A stretch of DNA of 6,487 bases from Spirochaetaceae bacterium (lineage in GTDB: Bacteria > Spirochaetota > Spirochaetia > DSM-2461): contig QKAI01000357.1 of the NCBI GenBank assembly GCA_003246505.1, positions 1 through 6,487 of the forward strand, given 5' to 3'. Shown in pieces: positions 1-5,614 of the stretch. Position 1 is the stretch's first letter, and each line of letters opens with the position of its first letter. The notes beneath the pieces are model-generated. The model was not told the DNA's origin. It did no database searches and worked only from the letters and a program-made list of their open reading frames with translations. A program made the translations under genes and the position numbers.

Positions 1-619
1 CCTCCTCCAGCTTGTGGGTGATGATGATGACGGAAACCCCCGATTCCCGCAGCCGGCGGATCACCTTGAAGAGGTCCTCCACCTCCCCGGGGGTCAGAAC
101 GGCGGTAGGTTCGTCCAGGATGAGGATCTGCGCCTTCCGGTAGAGGGCCTTGAGAATCTCCACCCTCTGCTGAAGGCCCACGGGAAGATCCTCCACGGCC
201 CTGTCCGGATCAATCTCCAGATGGTAGCGGTCGGAGAGTTCCCGAACCTCCCTGCGGGCGGTCCGGTAATCGATGACGCCCCGGACTCCCGGTTCCATGC
301 CCAGGATGATGTTCTCCGTGACCGTAAGGGGGTCGACGAGCATGAAGTGCTGATGCACCATTCCCAGGCCCCGGTTGATCGCGTCCCGGGGGGAGGTGAA
401 TTCCACTTCCTCCCCGTTCAGCAGAATGGTGCCCGTGGTGGGTCTGTAAAGGCCGTACAGAACGTTCATGAGGGTAGATTTCCCCGCCCCGTTCTCTCCG
501 AGGAGGGAGATGATCTCACCCCGGCGGAGTTTGATATTGATATTATTGTTGGCCAGTACCCGGGGAAATCGTTTGGATATATTGCGTGTTTCAAGAACAA
601 CCGTATCGCTTGCAGCCAT
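1..619 (-). CDS. ABC transporter ATP-binding protein, simple-sugar/nucleoside (BMP/NupO-YufO) type, N-terminal part
   Basis: Read on the minus strand, an ATG at 619-617 opens a frame that stays open for 206 codons to the left edge, so the gene is cut by the window. The product is a cytoplasmic ATPase that would power uptake through two membrane permeases. Seen in sequence: Walker A GENGAGKST (residues 41-49), Q-loop in GMVHQHFML (about 86-94), a signature loop LPVGLQQRVEIL (145-156), Walker B ILILDEPT (165-172) and switch histidine IITHK (199-203). The VHQHFMLV stretch and the VGLQQRVEILKALYR version of the signature are typical of the duplicated ATPases of BMP-linked nucleoside/sugar importers, which run to about 500 residues with two ATPase halves; only the first half is here. 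The start is supported by GGAG about 5 nt upstream and by the N-terminus beginning just before the first strand. It would be the first gene of its operon, with permease genes expected off the left edge. Substrate cannot be read from the ATPase. Confidence 0.93.
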   Translation of the reverse strand, partial: MAASDTVVLETRNISKRFPRVLANNNINIKLRRGEIISLLGENGAGKSTLMNVLYGLYRPTTGTILLNGEEVEFTSPRDAINRGLGMVHQHFMLVDPLTVTENIILGMEPGVRGVIDYRTARREVRELSDRYHLEIDPDRAVEDLPVGLQQRVEILKALYRKAQILILDEPTAVLTPGEVEDLFKVIRRLRESGVSVIIITHKLEE

Positions 620-645
620 AACAACTCCGGGAAGGATGGGATAGA

Positions 646-677
646 ATTATTCTCGCACTTTTTGCGGGTGACGTCAA
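646..677 (-). promoter_or_regulatory. Weak candidate promoter for the ABC ATPase gene
   Basis: On the minus strand TTGACG (677-672) is followed 20 bp later by AATAAT (651-646), about 27 bp before the ATPase start codon. Each hexamer matches the sigma70 consensus at five of six positions, but the 20-bp spacer is longer than the usual 17. The -35 lies in a perfect 8-bp palindrome TGACGTCA (669-676). This is a plausible but unproven start site; a longer leader from the promoter near 886-914 is an alternative. Confidence 0.3.
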
Positions 678-780
678 TCTAAGAATCGGATTTTTTCCTC
701 TCCCCTCCCGTCTCCCAAGTCACAGGGGGCGGGCTCTTCCGCAGGGAGGGTCGGAAAGGATAGAATAGCCTGTCCGGAAT

Positions 781-815
781 AAAAAAAAGGGGCCCAGTCA
801 ACGAAAGGGCCCCTT
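781..815 (-). terminator. Strong intrinsic terminator facing left, with no protein gene upstream of it
   Basis: Read on the minus strand, the arms AAGGGGCCC and GGGCCCCTT form a perfect 9-bp stem (815-807 with 795-787) around an 11-nt loop. The 3' side runs into eight T residues (788-781, the first two belonging to the stem). This is textbook Rho-independent architecture in the minus direction. In the plus direction the downstream sequence TTAAAGTTAGG has no T-run, so it should act mainly leftward. No minus-strand protein gene lies to its right, because the next gene is on the plus strand. What it terminates is therefore the question: see the candidate RNA at 781-879. Confidence 0.85.
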
Positions 816-879
816 AAAGTTAGGAAGTTTATTTTATGAAAAAAATCAGAGGTTGAAAACTGTTATGTTATCGGCCTCG
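781..879 (-). ncRNA. Candidate small RNA or attenuated 5' leader of about 100 nt
   Basis: A sigma70-like promoter at 886-914 would start a minus-strand transcript near 879, and a strong intrinsic terminator ends it at about 781. The interval has no ATG on this strand, so it is not a small protein gene in the usual sense. Two readings fit. One is a free-standing small RNA. The other is a 5' leader of the ABC ATPase gene whose start codon lies about 160 nt further on, with the hairpin acting as an attenuator. I looked for purine-riboswitch signature sequences, which would suit a nucleoside importer, and did not see them. No known RNA family was recognised. The boundaries are estimates from promoter and terminator positions. 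Confidence 0.35.
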
Positions 880-885
880 ATTAAA

Positions 886-914
886 TGTATAAATTATTTC
901 AGAAAAAGTTTCAA
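886..914 (-). promoter_or_regulatory. Candidate sigma70-like minus-strand promoter with upstream A/T tract
   Basis: On the minus strand TTGAAA (914-909) and TATACA (891-886) are separated by exactly 17 bp. The -35 matches five of six consensus bases and the -10 four of six. Directly upstream on the same strand is a long T-rich tract (952-917) resembling an UP element. In A/T-rich DNA such matches occur by chance, so the support comes mainly from its pairing with the orphan terminator about 100 nt downstream. A second -10-like hexamer, TTTAAT, lies at 885-880 but has no matching -35. Confidence 0.4.
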
Positions 915-916
915 GC

Positions 917-952
917 TTTTTTCCAAAAAAAAAACAAAAAAAAGAGAAAAAA
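917..952. other. Phased A/T tracts in the intergenic region
   Basis: On the plus strand six Ts (917-922) and CC are followed by A-runs of ten, eight and six residues (925-934, 936-943, 947-952) broken only by C or GAG. Such tracts tend to bend DNA, exclude nucleoid proteins and strengthen promoters. Here they lie between the candidate minus-strand promoter and the regulator gene. A small A/T hairpin (903-908 with 916-921) borders them. The role is inferred from position only. Confidence 0.5.
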
Positions 953-972
953 GTCTTCAAATGGGTAAAGAT

Positions 973-986
973 GGACGTTAATGTCC
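973..986. promoter_or_regulatory. Imperfect 14-bp palindrome, possible operator of the WYL regulator
   Basis: GGACGTTAATGTCC is an inverted repeat in which six of seven pairs match; the fifth pair is G opposite T. It lies 33 bp before the preferred start codon of the WYL regulator, in what would be its 5' untranslated region. Autoregulation is common for such regulators, but nothing here proves that this site is bound. Confidence 0.3.
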
Positions 987-1018
987 TTAATGAGCCCGGG
1001 GAAAATGGGGGGGAATTG

Positions 1019-1972
1019 ATGGGGCAGACGGAAAGGATTTTTTACATATTGAATACTTTGAGGAGGGATAACCGTCTCAGGGCGGAGGAGACGGCCCACA
1101 GGTTTGAAGTGTCGGTCCGAACGGTAAAGAGGGATCTGGAATATATCCGGGACCGGCTGGAGTACGATCTCCTCTGGTCCGCCGCAGAACGGCATTACTA
1201 TCTTTCCCGGGGGGACTTGGAAAAGGTCCGCCAGAGGGGGGAACAGGAACTCCTTTTCTACTCTCTCGCCATGGGCTTCTGCCGCAACCGACAGCTCATG
1301 CCCCTCGTTTCCCGCTCCATAGAGGAGCATCTCGCCGGGCTCCTTCCCCCGGAGTACAGGGAACTCTCCGAGCATATCAGTTACGGCCTCTTCGATTCCC
1401 CCGAGCCTCCCCCCCGTTTCTTCTCCCTCATCCTCCGGGCCATTTCCAGTCGCCGGCAGATGCATCTGGACTATACCTCCCTCCGGGGCACCCGCTCGGA
1501 AAGGCGCATCGATCCCCTCCACCTCAAAAACTGGAACGGCCAGTGGTATCTGGCGGCCTGGTGCCACAAAAGAGGGGAGATCCGCCTTTTCCACCTCAAC
1601 CGTATCAACGAGCTGGCCCTGCTGGGGGAGCTATTCGTTTTTCCCATGGAAGAGGGGGAGCTTAAGCATAGAATGGAAAGGGGCTTCGGGATCATGGCCG
1701 AATTGAACGGCGACCGCCCCGAAACCTGGGTGACCCTGCGCTTCACCGGAAGGGCGGCCCAGCTCACGGAGGGGGTGATATGGCATCCCTCCCAGCGGCA
1801 CCGGTGGGAGGAAGGGCGGGGGGAGAGGGAGTTCACCTTTCCCGTCTCCTCCTACGAGGAAGTTCTCAACCGGGTCTTCTCCTACAGGGACGAGGCGGAG
1901 GTGGTGGAACCGGAGGAATTGCGCCGGCTCTGGAAGGACACTATAGGAAAGATGTCCCGGAAATACTTATAA
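1019..1972 (+). CDS. WYL-domain, DeoR/HTH_11-type transcriptional regulator
   Basis: The 317-residue protein has the standard three-part layout of this family. An N-terminal winged helix-turn-helix (about 1-60) carries TERIFYILNTLRR and a recognition-helix stretch VSVRTVKRDLEYI. A central WYL domain (about 140-220) contains GQWYLAAWC, the local form of the name-giving W-Y-L motif, and the basic stretch IRLFHLNRI. A C-terminal WCX domain (about 235-317) follows. WYL domains are known to sense ligands such as nucleic acids or cyclic dinucleotides; the ligand and targets here are unknown. I chose the ATG at 1019 because the protein then begins at the usual distance before the HTH and a GGGGGGG run (1007-1013) sits 5 nt upstream. 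An in-frame ATG at 971 would add 16 residues that look non-conserved and has a poorer ribosome site. The gene stands alone at its 5' side, and the small hypothetical gene follows after 46 nt with no terminator visible between. Confidence 0.9.
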   Translation: MGQTERIFYILNTLRRDNRLRAEETAHRFEVSVRTVKRDLEYIRDRLEYDLLWSAAERHYYLSRGDLEKVRQRGEQELLFYSLAMGFCRNRQLMPLVSRSIEEHLAGLLPPEYRELSEHISYGLFDSPEPPPRFFSLILRAISSRRQMHLDYTSLRGTRSERRIDPLHLKNWNGQWYLAAWCHKRGEIRLFHLNRINELALLGELFVFPMEEGELKHRMERGFGIMAELNGDRPETWVTLRFTGRAAQLTEGVIWHPSQRHRWEEGRGEREFTFPVSSYEEVLNRVFSYRDEAEVVEPEELRRLWKDTIGKMSRKYL

Positions 1973-2018
1973 AGGCTTCCCATATCCCCGGTTTCCTGTT
2001 ACTATGTCAAACGGTGTT

Positions 2019-2312
2019 ATGAAAAGAGAACAATACTGTTTTACCATAGGTTATAACGGCGGCGAGGCGATTGTGGACAAACAGGCCATGTTCCGGTACG
2101 GGAAGAAATCCCCCCGGGAACTGGCCGATCTTGGCCTTTACAAGAGCGCCCTCGCCGCGGCGCTTTTCGACGGGGACCGGGAGGGACAGGCCTATGTTCT
2201 GGACCGGTTCAACGAGAAAAGCGGCGCCGGCCTGGCCGATGCGAATGGCCTGGTGAGAGTGTTGGGTATCATTCCTTCCTGGGATGAGATCTCTACGGTC
2301 AGATACGTGTGA
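2019..2312 (+). CDS. Small hypothetical protein (97 residues)
   Basis: I do not recognise the family. The product is soluble by appearance, with no signal peptide or membrane segment and mixed charge. It opens with a strand-like stretch YCFTIGYNGGEAIVDK, continues with a helical KSPRELADLGLYKSALAAALF segment broken by a glycine, and ends with GLVRVLGIIPSWDEIS. Codon choice is G/C-ending like the neighbours, and the frame is uninterrupted, which supports a real gene. The start is uncertain: ATG at 2019 gives the more protein-like N-terminus (MKREQY), while ATG at 2004 adds five residues, and neither has a clear Shine-Dalgarno sequence. It lies 46 nt after the WYL regulator and 71 nt before yajC. 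A likely yajC promoter starts just past its stop codon, so it probably belongs with the regulator or stands alone rather than being part of the Sec operon. Confidence 0.65.
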   Translation: MKREQYCFTIGYNGGEAIVDKQAMFRYGKKSPRELADLGLYKSALAAALFDGDREGQAYVLDRFNEKSGAGLADANGLVRVLGIIPSWDEISTVRYV

Positions 2313-2322
2313 GTATAAAAAC

Positions 2323-2351
2323 TTGACTCTGACCACTATTCATGATATTTT
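2323..2351 (+). promoter_or_regulatory. Candidate sigma70-like promoter of the yajC-secD-secF operon
   Basis: TTGACT (2323-2328, five of six consensus bases) is followed after exactly 17 bp by TATTTT (2346-2351, four of six). A start point near 2358 would give a leader of roughly 26 nt ahead of the yajC start, carrying the AGAGGA ribosome site. It sits in the only sizeable gap before the operon, immediately after the stop codon of the hypothetical gene. Confidence 0.45.
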
Positions 2352-2383
2352 TTCTCAATTCCCATAACAAAGAGGAAGCAGGT

Positions 2384-2767
2384 ATGTATCAGTTATTTTC
2401 ATTGCCCTTGCTGCAGGCAACGGCGGCTACGGGCAGTTCGGCCATGAGCATCGTCATGCTCGTGTCCATTTTCGCCATTTTCTACTTTCTTCTCATTCGG
2501 CCCCAGCGCAAGAAAGAGAAGGAACGTCAGGCCATGATCGACGCGGTCAAGAAGGATGACAAAGTCACCACCATCGGCGGTATCATAGGAATAGTGACAA
2601 ACATTGACAATGATAAGGGCACTGTTACGATCAAGGTCGATGATAACTGCAAAATGAAATTCACCAAGTCCGCCGTCAGCAGTGTCGTGACGGATAAGGA
2701 CGATGTGAAGGGTGACGAGAAAACCGCTGTGGAAAAGAACGGCGGCGGCGATAAAAAAAAGAAATAA
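2384..2767 (+). CDS. yajC: Preprotein translocase subunit YajC
   Basis: This 127-residue protein is the small membrane subunit that associates with SecD and SecF in the inner membrane. A single transmembrane helix (about 21-38) ends in the family hallmark FYFLLIRPQRKKEKE (33-47). The cytoplasmic domain follows with KKDDKVTTIGGIIGIV (56-71), a second conserved block of the family. The tail from about 102 is charged and ends in four lysines, which is longer and more basic than in the E. coli protein of about 110 residues. I chose ATG 2384 because AGAGGA (2371-2376) sits 7 nt upstream. An in-frame ATG at 2342 would add 14 residues, has no ribosome site and overlaps the candidate promoter. It is the first gene of the operon, 15 nt ahead of secD. 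Confidence 0.95.
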   Translation: MYQLFSLPLLQATAATGSSAMSIVMLVSIFAIFYFLLIRPQRKKEKERQAMIDAVKKDDKVTTIGGIIGIVTNIDNDKGTVTIKVDDNCKMKFTKSAVSSVVTDKDDVKGDEKTAVEKNGGGDKKKK

Positions 2768-2782
2768 AATCGGAGAAAACAC

Positions 2783-4510
2783 ATGAACAGGGGAAGTAGA
2801 TTCTTCCTGATTCTTCTGTGTATCGTTGTAGCGGTTCTGTTTTTGCTTCCCACGGTTAAGTGGTATTTCTATACCCCCGCGGACATGCAGGTTCTGGCTA
2901 ACGGTACGACGGACAGTATCAGGGAGTATGCTGAGCATAAAGCCGGCGAAGGTTTGGATCAATTAGTAGCTCTTACCGCTTCGGAAGAGGGTCTGAGCGG
3001 ACCCATCCCGGAGGATCTGGCTTTTCTTGCCAGTGCGGCCAGGGCCAATTACAAGCTGGTCGGGGAGAAGGTTCCCCGTGACTGGACTGTGAAGAGCGTT
3101 CTTTCCGCCTTCAGCTCGGGTCAGGCCGTTTACCAGGCCCTGGAGGACAGCTACCGCCAGGAAGTCCAGGAACTCAAGACCATGAAAGCCAAGGCCATCA
3201 AACTGGGTCTGGACCTATTCGGCGGTCTGAGCGTGGTCATCGAGGCGGACAGGGAGAGCCTGGCGGACAGACTGGGCCACTCCCCCTCCGAAGAGGAGCT
3301 GAGCGACGCCCTGAGCCGGGCCATGGAGATCCTGAACAACCGCATCGATACCTTCGGCGTCACCGAGCCCTCCATCCGGAAAGTGGCCAGCGACAACCAG
3401 ATCCTTATTGAGGTTCCCGGCGAGGTCGACCCGGAACAGGTCAACTCCTTCCTCATGGGCAAAGGCCGCCTGGCCTTCCATATCGTGGACGAGGAAGCTA
3501 CCACCCTTATTCAGAACTACACCGCCGGGGGCGGCCAGATCATCGACGGCCGGCCCGCGGACAACACCATCATAGACAAGGGCCTTGTGGTCCGGGGCTT
3601 CTATAAGAAGGACTCCTACGGACAGGACGTCTTCCAGCGCTACGCCGTCATGACCGCCGAGGTGGGACTGGACGGCGAGCACATCGAAAGCGCCTCCGTT
3701 TCCTCCGACCAGGTGACCGGACAGCCCAACGTTGTCTTCTACCTGGACAAGGAAGGGGGGGAGCTCTTCTATAAGCTGACCTCCTCCAACACGGGGAAAC
3801 CCCTCGCCGTTGTCATGGATAACAAGATCAAGAGCATCGCCACCATCTCCGAGGGCATCCGGGACTCTGTCCGGGTCACCGGATTCAACTCCCAGGAAGC
3901 GAATGACCTGGCCCTGATCCTCAGGACCGCCGCCATGCCCGTGGACCTGGAAGTCAAATCCCAGAGCATCGTGGGCGCCACCCTGGGCGAGGAGACCAGA
4001 AACGCCGGACTCATGGCCATGGCCATCGGTTTCGCCGCGGTTTTCGTCTTCATGCTTATCTGGTACAGAAGGGCCGGTCTCGTAGCGGACGTGGCCCTGC
4101 TCCTCAACCTTTTCTTCATCACCGCCATTCTTTCCGCCTTCCGCTTTACCCTGACCATGACCAGCATCGCCGGTCTGATCCTCAACGTGGGTATGGCGGT
4201 GGATGCGAACGTTATTATCTTCGAGAGAATCAAGGAAGAGCTCCGGATGGGCAAATCCCGGGCCGCTTCCATCGAAAGCGGTTTCAAGAAGGCCTTCTGG
4301 ACCATTATGGATGCGAACATCACCACCCTTATCGCGGCGCTGTTCCTCTCAATGCTCGGTTCCGGAGCGGTCAGGGGATTCGCGGTTACCCTCGCCGTGG
4401 GTATCATCAGCTCCCTCTTCACCGCCCTGTTCGTGGCCCACTTCCTCTTCGATCTGGGTACGGACAATCTGAAAAAAGACAAAATTAAAATTGGCTGGGG
4501 GCTTAAATAA
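2783..4510 (+). CDS. secD: Protein translocase subunit SecD
   Basis: SecD, with SecF, is an RND-superfamily membrane protein that uses the proton motive force to finish export of Sec substrates and release them on the outer side of the inner membrane. The 575 residues show one N-terminal membrane helix (about 7-23), a large extracytoplasmic region and five C-terminal helices from about 409 to 558. The D1 motif LGLDLFGG is at 141-148, NRIDTFGVTEPSI follows near 186-198, and the signature GMAVDANVIIFERIKEE starts at G470, placing the conserved membrane aspartate at D474. The overall length is close to the usual 500-620. The segment between the first helix and the D1 motif (about 40-140) is helical and charged and does not obviously resemble the E. 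coli equivalent. The start is set by GGAG (2772-2775) 7 nt upstream. The stop overlaps the secF start by one base (TAATG), indicating translational coupling. Confidence 0.97.
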   Translation: MNRGSRFFLILLCIVVAVLFLLPTVKWYFYTPADMQVLANGTTDSIREYAEHKAGEGLDQLVALTASEEGLSGPIPEDLAFLASAARANYKLVGEKVPRDWTVKSVLSAFSSGQAVYQALEDSYRQEVQELKTMKAKAIKLGLDLFGGLSVVIEADRESLADRLGHSPSEEELSDALSRAMEILNNRIDTFGVTEPSIRKVASDNQILIEVPGEVDPEQVNSFLMGKGRLAFHIVDEEATTLIQNYTAGGGQIIDGRPADNTIIDKGLVVRGFYKKDSYGQDVFQRYAVMTAEVGLDGEHIESASVSSDQVTGQPNVVFYLDKEGGELFYKLTSSNTGKPLAVVMDNKIKSIATISEGIRDSVRVTGFNSQEANDLALILRTAAMPVDLEVKSQSIVGATLGEETRNAGLMAMAIGFAAVFVFMLIWYRRAGLVADVALLLNLFFITAILSAFRFTLTMTSIAGLILNVGMAVDANVIIFERIKEELRMGKSRAASIESGFKKAFWTIMDANITTLIAALFLSMLGSGAVRGFAVTLAVGIISSLFTALFVAHFLFDLGTDNLKKDKIKIGWGLK

Positions 4511-5562
4511 TGAAGAAGATGTTTAACTTTACCAAGCTCCAGATACCCTTTCTCATCATGTCCATCGTCATCATCACCGCCTTCTGGGCGGGGACGGCAG
4601 CGAGGGGATGGTTCAATCTGGGTATCGATTTCCAGGCCGGTCTGAACGTACAGGTACAGATTGACGCGGCCGACGTGAGCGAAGGATCGGTCAGGGAGGC
4701 CCTCTCCGGATTCGAGCTCTCCCCCCAGGTGCAGAGACTCGGTACCGACACGGTGGGCGAATACATCATCCGCCTCGGCGTGGAGGGGGATGAGACTGAA
4801 TTCCAGCAGAACTCGGAGAAGAGACTGGTTTCCGAACTGGAGAGCAGCTTCGGCGCCGGCACGGTTTCAGTTAACAGCTCCTCCTTCGTGGGGGCCCGTT
4901 TCGCCGGCAATCTGGCAAGGAACACCGCCTGGCTCACCATTGTGGCCCTCGTGCTTATCCTGGCCTATATCTGGATCCGGTTCAAGCTGAATTACGCCGT
5001 ATCGGCCATCGTGGCCCTGCTCCATGACGTGTTGTTTCTGGTCGGCTTCATCGGACTCTTCCAGCTGGAAGTCTCCACGGCCACCGTCGCGGCGGTTCTG
5101 ACCATCATCGGTTACTCCCTGAACGATACGATCGTTATCTTCGACCGGATCAGAGAGAACACCCGGAGTATGAAGGAAACGAACTTCGCCGAAGTTGCCA
5201 ACGCCTCCATCAACCAGTCCCTGAGCCGAACCCTGATCACCTCGCTGACCACCCTGATCGCTGTCATAGCTATCTATGTGTTCTCCACGGGAACGATTCA
5301 GATCTTCGCCCTCAACCTTATCGTGGGCGTGGTCGTGGGTACCTACTCCTCCATCTTCATCGCCTCCACCATCCTTGTCGGATGGCATAACAGCAGCGTG
5401 AAGAAGATCTCAAAGAAGATGCACGCCGGCCCCAAGGCGGTGGAAGCGGAAGCTAAGGAGAAGAAGAACCAGGCTCCCGCCGTCAAGCAGTCCGCCGATG
5501 AGATCGCCGAGGCGACGGCCAAAAAGAAAAGGGCCAAGGAAAAGAGAAAAAAGAAAAAATAA
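4510..5562 (+). CDS. secF: Protein translocase subunit SecF
   Basis: SecF pairs with SecD in the inner membrane as the other half of the RND-like motor. The 350 residues contain helix 1 (about 12-32), an extracytoplasmic domain, and five further helices between about 141 and 290. The conserved first motif reads GIDFQAG at 38-44, where most homologues have a double glycine after the phenylalanine. The later membrane motifs are HDVLFLVGFIG, with H172 and D173, and GYSLNDTIVIFDRIREN from G201, with N205, D206, D212 and R213; both are intact. After about residue 297 there is a 53-residue Lys/Ala/Glu-rich cytoplasmic tail, making it slightly longer than E. coli SecF (323). Eleven of its last fourteen residues are basic. 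A GGGGG run (4497-4501) lies 8 nt before the start, inside the end of secD, and the start shares its A with the secD stop. An intrinsic terminator follows 12 nt after the stop. Confidence 0.97.
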   Translation: MKKMFNFTKLQIPFLIMSIVIITAFWAGTAARGWFNLGIDFQAGLNVQVQIDAADVSEGSVREALSGFELSPQVQRLGTDTVGEYIIRLGVEGDETEFQQNSEKRLVSELESSFGAGTVSVNSSSFVGARFAGNLARNTAWLTIVALVLILAYIWIRFKLNYAVSAIVALLHDVLFLVGFIGLFQLEVSTATVAAVLTIIGYSLNDTIVIFDRIRENTRSMKETNFAEVANASINQSLSRTLITSLTTLIAVIAIYVFSTGTIQIFALNLIVGVVVGTYSSIFIASTILVGWHNSSVKKISKKMHAGPKAVEAEAKEKKNQAPAVKQSADEIAEATAKKKRAKEKRKKKK

Positions 5563-5568
5563 TCTTTT

Positions 5569-5574
5569 TATGAT
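5569..5574 (+). promoter_or_regulatory. Possible -10 element for ispH at the foot of the terminator
   Basis: TATGAT matches five of six bases of the sigma70 -10 consensus and abuts the 5' arm of the terminator. A transcript starting about 7 nt later, near 5581, would lack most of the 5' arm and so could not form the terminator hairpin, yet would still carry the ispH ribosome site. No good -35 lies 17 bp upstream, where the sequence is only A-rich (about 5541-5560). The proposal rests on position and the single hexamer. Confidence 0.25.
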
Positions 5575-5602
5575 AAGCTGTCCTTCGGGACAGCTTTTTT
5601 TT
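5575..5602 (+). terminator. Intrinsic terminator of the yajC-secD-secF operon
   Basis: AAGCTGTCC and GGACAGCTT form a perfect 9-bp stem closed by a TTCG tetraloop in the very stable C(UUCG)G setting. It is followed by six further Ts (5597-5602), eight in a row with the last two stem bases. It begins 12 nt after the secF stop. Immediately after the T-run comes AGGA, which serves as the ribosome site of ispH, so the terminator also separates the Sec operon from ispH. Confidence 0.9.
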
Positions 5603-5614
5603 AGGATGGGGATG

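Noticed and set aside
14..682. Long plus-strand open frame of 222 codons
   Set aside because: It is the antisense shadow of the ABC ATPase, whose minus-strand reading shows every expected ATPase motif.
690..760. G-runs on both strands upstream of the ABC gene as a possible G-quadruplex
   Set aside because: On the plus strand the middle loop is 10 nt, and on the minus strand the fourth run has only two Gs. Neither meets the usual strict pattern.
836..856. Tiny plus-strand frame MKKIRG with AGGAAG 8 nt upstream
   Set aside because: Six codons only, with no amino-acid run typical of an attenuator leader peptide and no partner hairpin downstream before the WYL gene. It cannot be told from chance in A/T-rich DNA.
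781..879. Purine riboswitch ahead of the nucleoside-type transporter
   Set aside because: The characteristic purine-aptamer loop and junction sequences are not visible in the leader, so only an unassigned leader or small RNA is claimed.
911..1594. Minus-strand open frame of 227 codons over the WYL regulator
   Set aside because: Low-complexity translation with proline- and phenylalanine-rich ends. The plus-strand reading is a complete WYL protein.
2312..2341. Terminator after the small hypothetical gene
   Set aside because: Only a 4-bp GAGT/ACTC inverted repeat is present, with no stable stem and no T-run directly after it.
3769..4482. Minus-strand open frame of 237 codons inside secD
   Set aside because: Antisense shadow of the SecD membrane region, rich in Arg/Ser/Met with no recognisable domain.
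5498..5614. Upstream extension of the ispH frame to an ATG at 5498
   Set aside because: It would add 39 basic residues encoded by the secF tail in another frame and by the terminator itself. The family's normal N-terminus begins at 5615, with a good ribosome site.
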